From Planctomycetales bacterium (GTDB lineage: Bacteria > Planctomycetota > Planctomycetia > Isosphaerales > Isosphaeraceae), in NCBI GenBank assembly GCA_027451885.1, contig DAIDHX010000093.1:1-64000 (forward strand): a stretch of 64,000 nucleotides of DNA, given 5' to 3'. The translations under genes were made by a program, and so were the position numbers. The notes beneath the pieces were generated by a model that searched no databases, was not told the origin of the DNA, and was given only the letters and a program-made list of their open reading frames with translations. Position 1 is the stretch's first letter, and every line of letters starts with the position of its first letter. This document shows, in pieces, positions 26,528 to 35,909 of this stretch.

Positions 26528-28075
26528 CTAGTTCTTCGAGCGGTCTGAACCAGTGACTGCCGTGACTTTTGAAGACGCGCTGGGGATCGCACGCGGAGGG
26601 ATGGTGCGCAGGTGTTTCCCGCTTTTTCCCTCCCAGATGTGGATCGAGCCATCGGAGCAGCCGGCAGCGACCCGACTGCCGTCGCGTGCAATCGCGAGTG
26701 ATTCGGCGTATTCCGAAGCCCCTGTATAACTGCGCCTGGGTGAGGGATTGTCGGGGTTCCAGAAGCGAATCGAACCGTCGCCAGAGGAGGCCAGGATCTC
26801 CGGCTTTCCTGCGACCCAGCGTACCGCGGTAACTGCCTTTTTCGGTCCGTTCAGCGTTCGAATTTGCTCGCCTGATTCGTAATCCCAGACCTTCAGAACC
26901 TGATCCGCCCCAGCCGACACGAGCCGTTTGCCGTCAGCCTGCCAGTCCACACCCAGCACGTGATGTGTGTGCCCTTCAAATGAGCGTACGAGCTTGCCAT
27001 CGGCAAGATTCGAAACCTTGAGAAACTTGTCCGCCGCCGCCGAGGCGAGCCGGGTTCCATCAGGCGAGAAGCGCAGCCCGAGCACGGTGTCCGAATGGGT
27101 CGATTCAAGCTTTCGTACGAGGAGCCCTTTACCCACTTCCCAGATGGTGATTTCGCCGGACTGGGAAGGCTCGCCTCCGCCAGCCGCCAGGAGCTTTCCA
27201 TCCGGGCTGAAATCGAGCGCAAGCACTCGGTCGCGGTGCGGCCCTACCATCCGCACCAGGTGCGCGGGGATGGGAACCGCCTGTACGAAGGCGCAGCGAC
27301 GGGTCAACAGTGTCAGGGCAGGCCCTGCGCCTGGCAACGGAACGAGCGCACTTCGGGGAACGCCCAGGCCCGGTGTCCACTCCACAGTCGAAAACAGCAA
27401 TACCTGCTCATAACCACCCACCGCCAGCAGGCGCTGGTCGGGGCTGTAGCGGAGAGATTGAACAACATCCTTGCCCCCCTTGAATGTGGCGAGCTGCACG
27501 CCAGAGTCAACGTCGTAAATCGACACCAGGTTGCCACGGCCTGCCGCGAGTTGCCGGCCGTCCGCCGTGAGGTCAAGCGCATACACCGCCTGGACGCTCG
27601 CTGGAGGTTCACTGAGCTCGACCGCCGCGATTGGCTGCGACTCGCCGCTGGTCTCGGCGGAATCGTCGCGCGCTCCCTGGTCAATCCAGAGCTTGATCAA
27701 TCCCAGTTGGTCCGGATCGAGCGGCCTGTTTGCCGGCTTATCCGCAGGGGGCATGATGGGCTCAACACGATGGGCCGACATGCGAAAGAGCAGGCTCTCG
27801 TCGGCCTTGCCTGGAACCAGGGCCGGCCCTCGCTTACCGCCTTTGAGCATGCTTGCCACACGCTCAAGATCGAGGCGGTTCTCGGCAAGCGCCTGGCCGT
27901 GGCAGCCCACGCAATGATCCTCGAGTATCGGCGCAACCTCGCGCGCGAAGCTAACTGGATTCTTGCGCACCGGCGTTTTCACGGTAATCGGCTCAACCCC
28001 CGCGCTCAGTCGCGAAGGCGATGGCACGAAGGCTGCGATCACAGTGAAGATTCTGATCAGTGGAGAGAGCTTCAT
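26528..28075 (-). CDS. Secreted planctomycete-type cytochrome c (PSCyt1) and WD40-repeat protein
   Basis: ATG at 28075 opens a signal peptide (MKLSPLIRIFTVIAAFVPSP) for a 515-residue protein. A PSCyt1 domain with heme site CVGCH follows, including the typical LLFRMSAHRVEPIMPPADKP and LGLIKLWIDQGA segments. From about residue 150 to the end there are roughly seven WD40 blades, for example HRDRVLALDFSPDGKLLAAGGG, HSDTVLGLRFSPDGTRLASAAADK and HHVLGVDWQADGKRLVSAGADQVLKVWD. The combination suggests a periplasmic heme protein with a beta-propeller scaffold; the electron partner is unknown. It follows the PPC protein gene by 38 bases on the same strand. Confidence 0.93.
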   Translation of the reverse strand: MKLSPLIRIFTVIAAFVPSPSRLSAGVEPITVKTPVRKNPVSFAREVAPILEDHCVGCHGQALAENRLDLERVASMLKGGKRGPALVPGKADESLLFRMSAHRVEPIMPPADKPANRPLDPDQLGLIKLWIDQGARDDSAETSGESQPIAAVELSEPPASVQAVYALDLTADGRQLAAGRGNLVSIYDVDSGVQLATFKGGKDVVQSLRYSPDQRLLAVGGYEQVLLFSTVEWTPGLGVPRSALVPLPGAGPALTLLTRRCAFVQAVPIPAHLVRMVGPHRDRVLALDFSPDGKLLAAGGGEPSQSGEITIWEVGKGLLVRKLESTHSDTVLGLRFSPDGTRLASAAADKFLKVSNLADGKLVRSFEGHTHHVLGVDWQADGKRLVSAGADQVLKVWDYESGEQIRTLNGPKKAVTAVRWVAGKPEILASSGDGSIRFWNPDNPSPRRSYTGASEYAESLAIARDGSRVAAGCSDGSIHIWEGKSGKHLRTIPPRAIPSASSKVTAVTGSDRSKN

Positions 28076-28113
28076 GGCGGTCGATCCGGCGGCAGGTTGA
28101 AGGCGTGGATCGC

Positions 28114-30663
28114 CTATTTGGCGATGGTGAGGGCGAGGGGTTCGGCAACCGTGACTGGTTCGCCGCGGAGGATAACCGTTGCGGACACAAAGACGCCCGC
28201 CGCAGCGCCCACGGGACTGTCGGCCGCGAGCTTGATCGCGAGCCTCGCCGAGTCCTTGTCCGCGGGGATCACGATTGGGGGACACGACAGCTTGAGCGCA
28301 GGGGGCGCGAGCAGCCGAGCCTCGACTGGCCCAGATGCGCCCAGTAACCGTTTGAGGGTGAGATCCACGTCAAGCGTATTACCAGGCTTTACTTGACCAG
28401 TGCTCTTGAGTGTCAGGCCAAGCGGCGAAGGGCGTACAACCAGCTCGATGGGATTCGAGGGTTCCGTGAGCGTGATATTTGGCTTCGACTTTGCATTTGG
28501 GTCCTTGCTAAACGGAAACGGCCCCGCGCCCCGCAAACCGAAGGAGTAAACCCCAGTGGGAACCCCGCGTGGAATCACCAACGTGAGCGTGCCCTTGGCC
28601 TCGTTCTTTGGGATCGTGACTGACGAGGCGGGAACATTCGGCGGTAAGTCCGCGCATGTCACAGCGACGGCCTCCGCAAAGCCGGCCTTACGCGTGACGG
28701 CGAGGGCGAGTTCCACTCGGCTTCCCTCGGCGGCGACGATCCGACCTGGTAACGCCTCGAGCACAATCGGTGCAGGGTCGGCCAAAATCGCTGCCACCAG
28801 TCCGTGATACGCCCGCGCCTGGGCGAACTGGCCTGCCTGTGGGTTCGGCGGGCTCGTCATACCGCCGGCGAGTGCTTCGCGTTCGAGATCGACCCCCAGG
28901 CTCGATGCGCCTGGAATATAGTCGAGATCGTCCTTGCGGTCCCCAAAGCGCGATCGACCCACCAGCCGCACCGGCCCTACCACGGCCCGGGCATCGGCGT
29001 CCGCCTGGAAGACCACCGTCGCTGCCTGCTGATTTGCGCCGATCACGACGGGCTCGGCATGCAACCCCGGCGGCAACGCGAGCGGCTCGACACGGATGCT
29101 GCCGCGGAAACCTTCCCGGCGGATCGCCAGCACGGAAGCCGTGGCACGCCCCCCCGCCCGAATCACGAGGGTACCGTCCGGCCCAATCACCGACGGCGTC
29201 AGAATGAGTGCGAAGTCCGGCTCCTCGCGGCGGATCACAAGCCGATAGGTAAGACCCGGACGCCCACGCTGAGATCCATACAGGTCGCTCACTTCAACCT
29301 GGTAAAGACCATCCTCAGCCGGCTGCCAACGCACATTCGGATCAGCCGATTGCGTGTTGAACCGTGCCCCAGCACCAGCGTCGGGGGAGTCGTCCCCGCG
29401 CGACAAGTCCACCGTTTTACCCGTCTTCTCATCCACGCGCTGAATCACGAGCGATGGATCGGCGAATGATCCCCCCTGCTCCGCGACGCCCGCGATCATC
29501 CAGGGCTCGCCCGCCTTCGCTCTGAAGCGAAACACGTCGACATCACCGGCGGGATGAAATGTACCCGAGATATCACACGGCAGCGTGATGCTCTGCGGAT
29601 GTTCGACATCATTGGGTTCGCGCTCAACCAGCACGGGAAGCCTGGTGGCAGCTACAAATCGAGAACGAGACGCGAAGTTCGCGCGGCCCAGGGTCGCCGC
29701 CCGTGATAGAGCCAGCTCGAATCCCGAAAACCCAATCGCTGCCGAAGATGGCACCAGCATGCGCGGCGGTGCGGTTCCCGCTGTTGCCACCAGCTCACTC
29801 GGCTCAAGCTTCAGCATATGTTCAAGCGATTCATAGACCGGGCCGGCGACGCCAGCCGCTGGCTCGACGTCCGCACCGGGACCCAGGCCGCGGCCAATCA
29901 GGCGAAACCGGGTCTTGCTGCCAACCGCGGCCGCGGCAGGCAATATGGCGTCAAGATGGGGGCCAGTGTGAATCGTGAGCCGGTAAAAATGCTCGGGCGA
30001 GCCGCTGTAGATTGCGTCGTGAATCTTGACCGTGTAACGCCCATCCGCCGGCAGCACAAGATCGAGAAACGGGTCCAATCCATCGCTATCCCGGCTCTCG
30101 GCAAGCTCCACGCCCGTAGGGTCGTAGACGCGAATCGTGGCGTCGAGCCGGCTCTCGAACCGCTCGGCCGCGAGATCCAGAAACACACGCATCCCCCGCC
30201 GCCCATCAAACGCAACGAAGTCGATCTCGGTCGCCGCGTGGATCTCGCCGTTGATCACCTGGTCGATTGCGACCAGGTTGGCCTGCTCAGGGGAGTTATT
30301 CGGTTCCGTCTCCACGGTCTCGGGCCGGTCGCCCACAACCCATGTGCGCGGATTGCTCACGCCAAACCGGCCAACGACACGCACATCATGCCCGCCGAGC
30401 GGCACATCGGGCGCGGCCGTGACTCGAAAGACGTTTTCCTTCACCTTGACCGAAGCAATCCCCGGATGGTCAAACCAGAGCCGCTCCGCGTTCTCGAGAT
30501 CCGCTCCTCGGATTGTCGTTTCGACCGGCTCGCCAACCCGGGAGCCAGCGCGAGACAAGCTTGTGAGCCTGGGCTGCGGGAATTGAGCCCAGGCTGAAGG
30601 CGCGGTGATCGTGAGCACGATCCCTGCCAACGCCCACCCAGATCCCATCCGCACTCGGCTCAT
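28114..30663 (-). CDS. Secreted multidomain protein with PPC (pre-peptidase C-terminal) domain
   Basis: The 849-residue protein begins with a signal peptide (GWALAGIVLTITAPSAWA). An IPT/TIG-like opening (LTSLSRAGSRVGEPVETTIRG) precedes a PPC segment (ATEIDFVAFDGRRGMRVFLD, ATIRVYDPTGVELAES, LDLVLPADGRYTVKIHDA, YRLTIHTGPH). A second PPC-like segment is centred on GDVDVFRFRAKAGEPWMI and DGLYQVEVSDLYGSQRG. Ig-like strands follow (VELALAVTRKAGFAEAVAVTCADLP). ATG at 30663 is favoured by GGAG/GGGAG upstream. No protease motif is present, so it is probably an extracellular binding protein. It is the first gene of a pair with the cytochrome-WD40 protein, a pairing common in planctomycetes. Confidence 0.88.
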   Translation of the reverse strand: MSRVRMGSGWALAGIVLTITAPSAWAQFPQPRLTSLSRAGSRVGEPVETTIRGADLENAERLWFDHPGIASVKVKENVFRVTAAPDVPLGGHDVRVVGRFGVSNPRTWVVGDRPETVETEPNNSPEQANLVAIDQVINGEIHAATEIDFVAFDGRRGMRVFLDLAAERFESRLDATIRVYDPTGVELAESRDSDGLDPFLDLVLPADGRYTVKIHDAIYSGSPEHFYRLTIHTGPHLDAILPAAAAVGSKTRFRLIGRGLGPGADVEPAAGVAGPVYESLEHMLKLEPSELVATAGTAPPRMLVPSSAAIGFSGFELALSRAATLGRANFASRSRFVAATRLPVLVEREPNDVEHPQSITLPCDISGTFHPAGDVDVFRFRAKAGEPWMIAGVAEQGGSFADPSLVIQRVDEKTGKTVDLSRGDDSPDAGAGARFNTQSADPNVRWQPAEDGLYQVEVSDLYGSQRGRPGLTYRLVIRREEPDFALILTPSVIGPDGTLVIRAGGRATASVLAIRREGFRGSIRVEPLALPPGLHAEPVVIGANQQAATVVFQADADARAVVGPVRLVGRSRFGDRKDDLDYIPGASSLGVDLEREALAGGMTSPPNPQAGQFAQARAYHGLVAAILADPAPIVLEALPGRIVAAEGSRVELALAVTRKAGFAEAVAVTCADLPPNVPASSVTIPKNEAKGTLTLVIPRGVPTGVYSFGLRGAGPFPFSKDPNAKSKPNITLTEPSNPIELVVRPSPLGLTLKSTGQVKPGNTLDVDLTLKRLLGASGPVEARLLAPPALKLSCPPIVIPADKDSARLAIKLAADSPVGAAAGVFVSATVILRGEPVTVAEPLALTIAK

Positions 30664-30758
30664 CACGCTCCACTCCCGGGCCGCAAACCGCACGACAAAA
30701 CACGCTGCCGTTCAACCCACGCCGCGGGGCCGAACTGATTGTTGAACAAGATTTTAAC

Positions 30759-31283
30759 TTAGCGGTCGCTTCCAGGAGTGGCAAGTGCCGTTTCGACGGC
30801 GACGCGCGACGTTGCCTTGCTGCGCCGCATACGGCGCGAGCGCGGGCCAGGCAAGTTGGCGACTTGCTCTCGAACGATGGATTGGTCTGGCTGACGCAGG
30901 TGGGAGCGAAGCTGACCGATCGTAACCGGACCTAAACCGGCGATCTTTCCACGCGCATCGGCCAGAGAGACGATGGGCGCTCGCTCACGTGCATCGAGCA
31001 CCCGATTCACAAGCGCTGGCCCCACGCCCGGAAGAGCACCCAGAACCGAAGCAGGCGCCGAGTTGAGCTCAACCTGGAGCCGGGGCGCGGCCGTCTTCCG
31101 CCGGCTGGCCTGACCTGGCAAAACGGCTAGTACCCCCAGGCCAAACGCCGTCACGAACGCAACGCACGCCAAAAACTGCCTGGCTGAATCCGGCCAGCCG
31201 TTCGCGGTACGATTTGCGTGCGCCGGCTCTCCTTCGAAAAGCCGTGCCAGCCGCGCCCGATACCGGCTGAACAAATGTACCAT
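30759..31283 (-). CDS. ComEA-like helix-hairpin-helix protein with membrane anchor
   Basis: This 174-residue protein has one membrane helix (FLACVAFVTAFGLGVLAVLPG) and then a ComEA-type double helix-hairpin-helix: VELNSAPASVLGALPGVGPALVNRVLDARE followed by IAGLGPVTIGQLRSHL. That fold binds DNA backbone and in ComEA takes part in DNA uptake, so the domain probably lies outside the inner membrane. A basic tail (RSRRMRRSKATSR) follows. No other competence gene is adjacent, so a role in transformation is only a possibility. Confidence 0.85.
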   Translation of the reverse strand: MVHLFSRYRARLARLFEGEPAHANRTANGWPDSARQFLACVAFVTAFGLGVLAVLPGQASRRKTAAPRLQVELNSAPASVLGALPGVGPALVNRVLDARERAPIVSLADARGKIAGLGPVTIGQLRSHLRQPDQSIVREQVANLPGPRSRRMRRSKATSRVAVETALATPGSDR

Positions 31284-31559
31284 AAACCGAGCTACCTGGA
31301 GAAGTTACGTCCACGCTCAGTATACATGAGAAGGATGACCAAGGGACAATGACCCAGAGTGGAGATTCGGACGAGCGCGGCTTTTGATGAGCGATTTCGA
31401 AGTGCCGCGCGATCCCTGTTAAAATAGAGAGGTCGGGACCGCCCCTGGCGTAGATCGTTCGCGAGAAAGTAGACTCATCTGGCGTAAGTGGTGATATTTG
31501 CAGCAGCGATTCGCGGCCTTGTTTCTCCCCAGGCGCGGGTCCTCGGAAAGCGGAAAAAG

Positions 31560-32651
31560 ATGACCGACGAGCGTACGGAGTCGTCATCGCAGGACGGTTC
31601 TGAGAGCGTTCGGCGCACCCGATCGGATCGGCTGCTGGCGGTTCTTGAGCCTTTCCGCCGGGTGGTCGTTGTCTCGCACGTCAATCCGGATCCGGATTCA
31701 CTCGCGAGCATGCTCGGCATCAAGGCGCTTGTCGAAGCCAAGCAAGCGGGCAAGCCTGTGATTCTGACGGTCGACGGCATGATCGCCCGGTCGGAGAATC
31801 GGGCGATGGTAGAGTTGATCCCGATTCCGCTTGTTCCGGTGGAAGACGTCGAGATTGGTCCTGAGACAGCACTTGTGATGGTCGACACCCAGCCGCGGAC
31901 AGGCAGGAGGCATAGCGAGGCTGCATTTCCGCAAGTGATCATCGACCACCACGAGACAGGGGGTGATACCGAAGGCGCGCTCTTCCGCGACATTCGAGTT
32001 CACCTCGGCGCGACCAGCACCATGGTGACAGGCTATTTGCTCGAACAGGGAGTGCCCACGTCGGCGGAACTGGCCACTGCGCTTTTATACGGGATCGACT
32101 CCGAGACCACCGGCTATCCGCGCGAGGCCGGCTCGCTCGACGACGGAGCTCTGATCTGGCTGTTCCCCCGTGCTGACAAGGATCTACTGGCACAGATCAA
32201 AAATCCAAAGCTGCCTCAGAGCCACTTCGCCACATTCCACATGGCGCTTTCGAATGCCTTTCTTTACGACGACCTGATCGTGAGCTGGTGCGGTGTGGTG
32301 GCCCAGCCCGATATTGTCGCGGAGATTGCCGATTTCTTCGTTCGGTTTGACCAGGTAAACTGGTCGCTCGCGGCTGGCGTGTTCGACAACATGCTCAAGC
32401 TCTCGCTCCGCGCCAGCCAGCTTGGTGGGAGTGCGGGCGAGATCCTGGCCTGCGTGGTTCGGGGACTTGGCGGCAATGCCGGGGGGCACGACAAGCGTGC
32501 GGGCGGCGCAGTCGTGCTACCTGACTCGGCTCCCGAGACAATCGACCAGCTCCTCGCCACGATCCGCGGGCGCCTGCTCGACAAGCTCAAGATCGACGAA
32601 CAACAGGGACGAAGAATCCTGAACGGCGGCACCTTCATCCCACCCCCCTGA
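31560..32651 (+). CDS. DHH-family phosphoesterase (NrnA/GdpP-type domain)
   Basis: The 363-residue cytosolic protein contains a DHH domain with the metal ligands H40, D44 and D46 (VVVSHVNPDPDSLAS), D109 (VMVDTQPRTG) and D129-H130-H131 (VIIDHHETGGD). The fourth motif is GIDSETTGYPREAG. The C-terminal DHHA1 domain carries GGNAGGHDKRAGGAV, the substrate-binding GGH signature. Family members hydrolyse short RNA, pAp or c-di-AMP. Given a diadenylate cyclase 16 kb away, c-di-AMP or pApA hydrolysis is an attractive inference. ATG at 31560 follows GCGGAAAAAG. It is divergent from the ComEA-like gene. Confidence 0.9.
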   Translation: MTDERTESSSQDGSESVRRTRSDRLLAVLEPFRRVVVVSHVNPDPDSLASMLGIKALVEAKQAGKPVILTVDGMIARSENRAMVELIPIPLVPVEDVEIGPETALVMVDTQPRTGRRHSEAAFPQVIIDHHETGGDTEGALFRDIRVHLGATSTMVTGYLLEQGVPTSAELATALLYGIDSETTGYPREAGSLDDGALIWLFPRADKDLLAQIKNPKLPQSHFATFHMALSNAFLYDDLIVSWCGVVAQPDIVAEIADFFVRFDQVNWSLAAGVFDNMLKLSLRASQLGGSAGEILACVVRGLGGNAGGHDKRAGGAVVLPDSAPETIDQLLATIRGRLLDKLKIDEQQGRRILNGGTFIPPP

Positions 32652-32683
32652 TTCCAATCGAGACCTCATCCATCGCGTGATCG

Positions 32684-32719
32684 AGCTTGCCACTTGAGAA
32701 TGACCCTCAAGCGCAAGCT
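32684..32719 (+). terminator. Hairpin after the DHH phosphoesterase gene
   Basis: AGCTTGC (32684-32690) pairs with GCAAGCT (32713-32719), and an inner CTTGAG/CTCAAG stem continues it. It lies 33 bases after the phosphoesterase stop and before the next gene. The following bases are only weakly T-rich. Confidence 0.4.
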
Positions 32720-32815
32720 ATGTTGATTTCAGGGATTCGCGCTCGCCGCCGATGCCCAGTACGCGTTATCCTAATTCGAACGGCTTGGATTACTTGGGCC
32801 CGAGGGACGGGTGAC

Positions 32816-33931
32816 ATGTTCAATTCCCGCCACGCGCTGCGCGATACATCCGATATTCTTAGTCCTTCCCTCCTGATCTACCGCGATCTTGTCCTGCAGA
32901 ACTTGCGAACCATGATCGAAACCGCGCGGGGCGCGGATCGACTTCGACCGCACGTCAAGACGCACAAGATGGCCGACATCGTGCGGCTCTCAGAGTCGCT
33001 CGGGATCAAGAAATTCAAGTGCGCGACCATCGCCGAGGCGGAGATGGTCGCCGCGGCGCAGGGTCCGGATGTCCTGCTCTCGTATCCGCTCGTGGGACCG
33101 AACCTGCATCGATTCGTGCATCTGGTTCGAGGTTACCGCAACACGATCTTCCGCGCGACGGTGGATCACCCGGATTCCGCTCACGCGTTGTCGGAAGCGG
33201 CGGCGGGGCTGGAACGGCCGATTCGCGTCTTGATCGATCTCGAGGTCGGAATGGGCCGCACGGGCATTGATCCGGGCGATCCCGCGGCCGAGCTCTATGC
33301 GCTTGTGGACCGCTTGCCGAATCTTGCCGTCGATGGCCTGCATGCCTATGACGGCCATGTGCGCGACAGTGATCCTGCTGCGCGAGCTGCCGCCGCTCGT
33401 CTGGGTCAACAGAAGACGATCGACCTGGCGGACCGGCTCATCCGGCAGGGATTCTCGGTGCCCCGGCTCGTCATGGGCGGGTCGCCGACGTTTCCGATCC
33501 ATGCCGCGCTCGAGCGCGCGGGCGTGGAATGCTCGCCAGGCACGACCGTCTTGCACGACGCGAGCTACAGCGAGAAGTTCCCCGATCTCAAATACACGCC
33601 GGCTGCACTTTTGCTCACGCGAGTGATCAGCCATCCCCGAGCGGACCGGATTTGCCTCGACCTGGGCCACAAGGCCGTGGCCGCCGATCCGAGTGGTCCG
33701 CGGGCGCGGATCCAGGGTCTGGAAGATGCCGAGGTTGTCAACCATAGCGAGGAGCATCTCGTTCTCCAAACGCCGCGGGCGGGAGACTTCGCCATCGGGC
33801 AGGCATTGCTCGCGATCCCAACCCATATCTGCCCGACCGTAGCGCTCCACCGCCGCGTCTACGTCATTGAGGACGGACGGGTTACGGCGCAGTGGGATGT
33901 GACGGCCCGGGACCGGGTCCTGGGCGTTTAG
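32816..33931 (+). CDS. D-threonine aldolase/D-serine dehydratase-like PLP enzyme (fold type III)
   Basis: The 371-residue protein has the alanine-racemase-like N-terminal barrel with the PLP lysine in RPHVKTHK, VLIDLEVGMGRTGI, GLHAYDGHV and the phosphate loop LVMGGSPTFP. The C-terminal beta domain has DLGHKAVAADP and the metal-binding His in IPTHICPTVAL, which is typical of the DSD1/D-threonine aldolase group. Expected reactions are aldol cleavage of D-threonine to glycine and acetaldehyde, or D-serine deamination. ATG at 32816 follows GAGGGA. The 3' end overlaps the convergent lipA by 4 bases. Confidence 0.9.
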   Translation: MFNSRHALRDTSDILSPSLLIYRDLVLQNLRTMIETARGADRLRPHVKTHKMADIVRLSESLGIKKFKCATIAEAEMVAAAQGPDVLLSYPLVGPNLHRFVHLVRGYRNTIFRATVDHPDSAHALSEAAAGLERPIRVLIDLEVGMGRTGIDPGDPAAELYALVDRLPNLAVDGLHAYDGHVRDSDPAARAAAARLGQQKTIDLADRLIRQGFSVPRLVMGGSPTFPIHAALERAGVECSPGTTVLHDASYSEKFPDLKYTPAALLLTRVISHPRADRICLDLGHKAVAADPSGPRARIQGLEDAEVVNHSEEHLVLQTPRAGDFAIGQALLAIPTHICPTVALHRRVYVIEDGRVTAQWDVTARDRVLGV

Positions 33932-34893
33932 CCGCGATCCGCCGTGACGGTGTTCGAAGCCGGCTCGATGTCCGCGCTTCGTGCCATCTCGCCAGCGTGG
34001 TAGCTCGAGCGTACAAAGGGGCCGCTGGCGACTTCCTGGAAGCCAAGCGCCCGTGCCATGCGCCCGAGCTCGTCGAACTCGCTGGGGTGCAGATAACGCA
34101 CAACCGGGAGATGACGCGTCGAGGGCTGCAGGTATTGCCCCAGCGTAAGGAAATCGCAGCCCGCGAAACGCAGGTCGGCGAGAGTTTCGAGCACTTCCTC
34201 GGTGGATTCGCCCAGACCGAGCATCAGCCCGCTCTTGGTTTTGATCTCAGGAGCGGCTTTCTTGACGTGCGCGAGCACGCTCAGGCTCGTGGCGTACTGG
34301 CTCTTGCGTCTCACGGCCTGCTGCAACCGAGCGACTGTTTCCAGGTTGTGGTTGAAGACGTCCGGCCGTGATTCGAGCACGCGGTCAATCCGCGCGGGAA
34401 TGCCGTCAAAGTCGGGGGTGAGTACCTCGATTGTCGCTCCTGTGCGAGCGCGCACGGCGAGAACCGAGCGGCGAAAATGATCCGCCCCGCCGTCGGGCAA
34501 GTCGTCGCGGGTCACGGACGTAATCACCACGTGCTTGAGCCCGAGCCGAGCGCAGGCTTCGGCAAGACGGTCGGGCTCATCCTCGGCCACGGCTTCGGGC
34601 TTGCCGCGTGGCACCGCGCAGAATCCGCAGGGGCGAGTGCAAACCTCACCCAGGATCATGAACGTGGCCGTTCGGGCGGTCCAGCATTCGGAGCGGTTCG
34701 GGCAGCGTGCGCTTTCGCAGACGGTCTCGAGCTTGAGCTCGGCGACCAGGTCGCGTGTGAATCCCATGCCGCCGCCGGCGGGGATGGGTCGTTTGAGCCA
34801 CTCGGGGAGCCTCCGCGTGCGGGGCGCCTCCTGTGATTCACCTGCGGGAACGATCGGCAGCAGAAGCGACCCTTTATCCACGGCTTGCGACAT
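33928..34893 (-). CDS. lipA: Lipoyl synthase (radical SAM)
   Basis: The protein (321 residues) has both iron-sulfur sites of LipA: the auxiliary cluster cysteines C59, C64 and C70 (CESARCPNRSEC) and the radical-SAM CxxxCxxC at C85, C89 and C92 (CTRPCGFC). The C-terminal RSSYHAGE supplies the auxiliary-cluster serine. It inserts two sulfur atoms into protein-bound octanoyl groups to make lipoyl cofactor. The start overlaps the end of the upstream octanoyltransferase gene by 20 bases, so the two are one operon. Confidence 0.97.
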   Translation of the reverse strand: MSQAVDKGSLLLPIVPAGESQEAPRTRRLPEWLKRPIPAGGGMGFTRDLVAELKLETVCESARCPNRSECWTARTATFMILGEVCTRPCGFCAVPRGKPEAVAEDEPDRLAEACARLGLKHVVITSVTRDDLPDGGADHFRRSVLAVRARTGATIEVLTPDFDGIPARIDRVLESRPDVFNHNLETVARLQQAVRRKSQYATSLSVLAHVKKAAPEIKTKSGLMLGLGESTEEVLETLADLRFAGCDFLTLGQYLQPSTRHLPVVRYLHPSEFDELGRMARALGFQEVASGPFVRSSYHAGEMARSADIEPASNTVTADRG

Positions 34894-35590
34894 GCAGATT
34901 CCTTGGCGCCTGCCGGCGCAGCATGGGATGGCTCGTGTAGAAGTGATGGCTCTCGAGCCCGAAGGCGTGCTCGAGGTAGCGAATCAGAGCCTCGCGGACC
35001 TTGGGCATGGGCGCGGGACGTTGGCGCCGGGATTCCATCGACGTCTGTCGCACCGGCTGCGCGCCGGTCCCGGGCTCCGAGATGAGCTGAAAGATCTCGA
35101 GGAACGGCCCAACGTTCAGTGTGATGCCGTGATAGGCGATGTCGCGATTCACGGCCACACCGATCGACGCGATCCGCGCCGCGCCGGAATACACACCCCC
35201 AAGGTCCGCGCGCGGTGTGCTGGAGAGGTCGAACTCGGCAAGTACGTTCACGACGATCTGGCAAAGTCGATTCAGATATTCGTTCAAGCTCACCCCGAGC
35301 GTTCCCAGTGGTGCAGCAAGGTAAGCGGCAAGCTGCCCAGGCGCATGCAAGATGCAGCCTCCCCCACGGTTCACCCAGTGAACCTTGATTCCAAGCGCGC
35401 GAAGGGTGTCGTCGTCGGCTGCGATATGCGCCCAGCTTCCCGCCCGCCCCACGCTGATGGTGAGGGGATGCTCGCAAAGAATGAGCACCGCGCCGGGTTG
35501 TTCGCCAAGGTCGTACACCATGCGCCGCTGGAGACGCTGAATCTCCAGAAAATCAACCACGCCAAGGGTGTAGATCTCGAGCGGCAGCAT
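34874..35590 (-). CDS. lipB: LipB-like octanoyltransferase family protein with non-canonical active site
   Basis: The 238-residue protein is in the LipB/LplA fold family: ILCEHPLTISVGRAG, NRGGGCILHAPGQLAAY, ARIASIGVAVNRDIAYHGITLNV. It sits directly ahead of lipA with overlapping ends, which supports a role in octanoyl transfer from acyl carrier protein to lipoyl domains. However, the catalytic Lys of E. coli LipB aligns with R139 and the acyl-carrying Cys (NPCG) aligns with P173 (SEPG). A Cys occurs instead at position 79 inside the RGGxxxxHxPGQ motif. It may be a subfamily with a relocated nucleophile. The ATG at 35590 has no strong ribosome site. Confidence 0.85.
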   Translation of the reverse strand: MLPLEIYTLGVVDFLEIQRLQRRMVYDLGEQPGAVLILCEHPLTISVGRAGSWAHIAADDDTLRALGIKVHWVNRGGGCILHAPGQLAAYLAAPLGTLGVSLNEYLNRLCQIVVNVLAEFDLSSTPRADLGGVYSGAARIASIGVAVNRDIAYHGITLNVGPFLEIFQLISEPGTGAQPVRQTSMESRRQRPAPMPKVREALIRYLEHAFGLESHHFYTSHPMLRRQAPRNLHVASRG

Positions 35591-35909
35591 CTCGGGGACG
35601 CCCTGTCATCGACGCACCAGGTCGATCGGGGCGACAACCCCGTTCGGCGGCTTCGCCCCACGGGCGAACGACACCTTTAATTTACCTCGCAAAATCCAGA
35701 GCCGACAAGGTCACCTCGACAGCGGTAGAAGCTTCAACAACCTCACCCCCGGACAGACCTGGTATCGCACATCCGCTGGAAATCCCCTGAATGGATCCAT
35801 GCTGTGGCGCCCAGACTCGAGCGCAAGAAAACCCCTGGTCGAACGGAACTAGCGGGATGCCAGTGCCGACCAGGGGTTTCCCGGCGAGAGTTTCTTCTAT
35901 CCCTTGGGG
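35591..35909. other. Intergenic region between BON gene and lipB
   Basis: This 319-base stretch has no supported gene. Its one clear element is the hairpin at 35829-35879, described separately. It should also contain the lipB promoter near 35600-35700, but I cannot point to a convincing one. Confidence 0.5.
35829..35879 (-). terminator. Hairpin terminator after the BON-domain gene
   Basis: A 13-bp perfect stem pairs AAACCCCTGGTCG (35829-35841) with CGACCAGGGGTTT (35867-35879) around a 25-nt loop. On the minus strand the stem runs into GGGGTTTTCTT, so the BON transcript, whose stop is at 35910, would end here. Confidence 0.7.
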
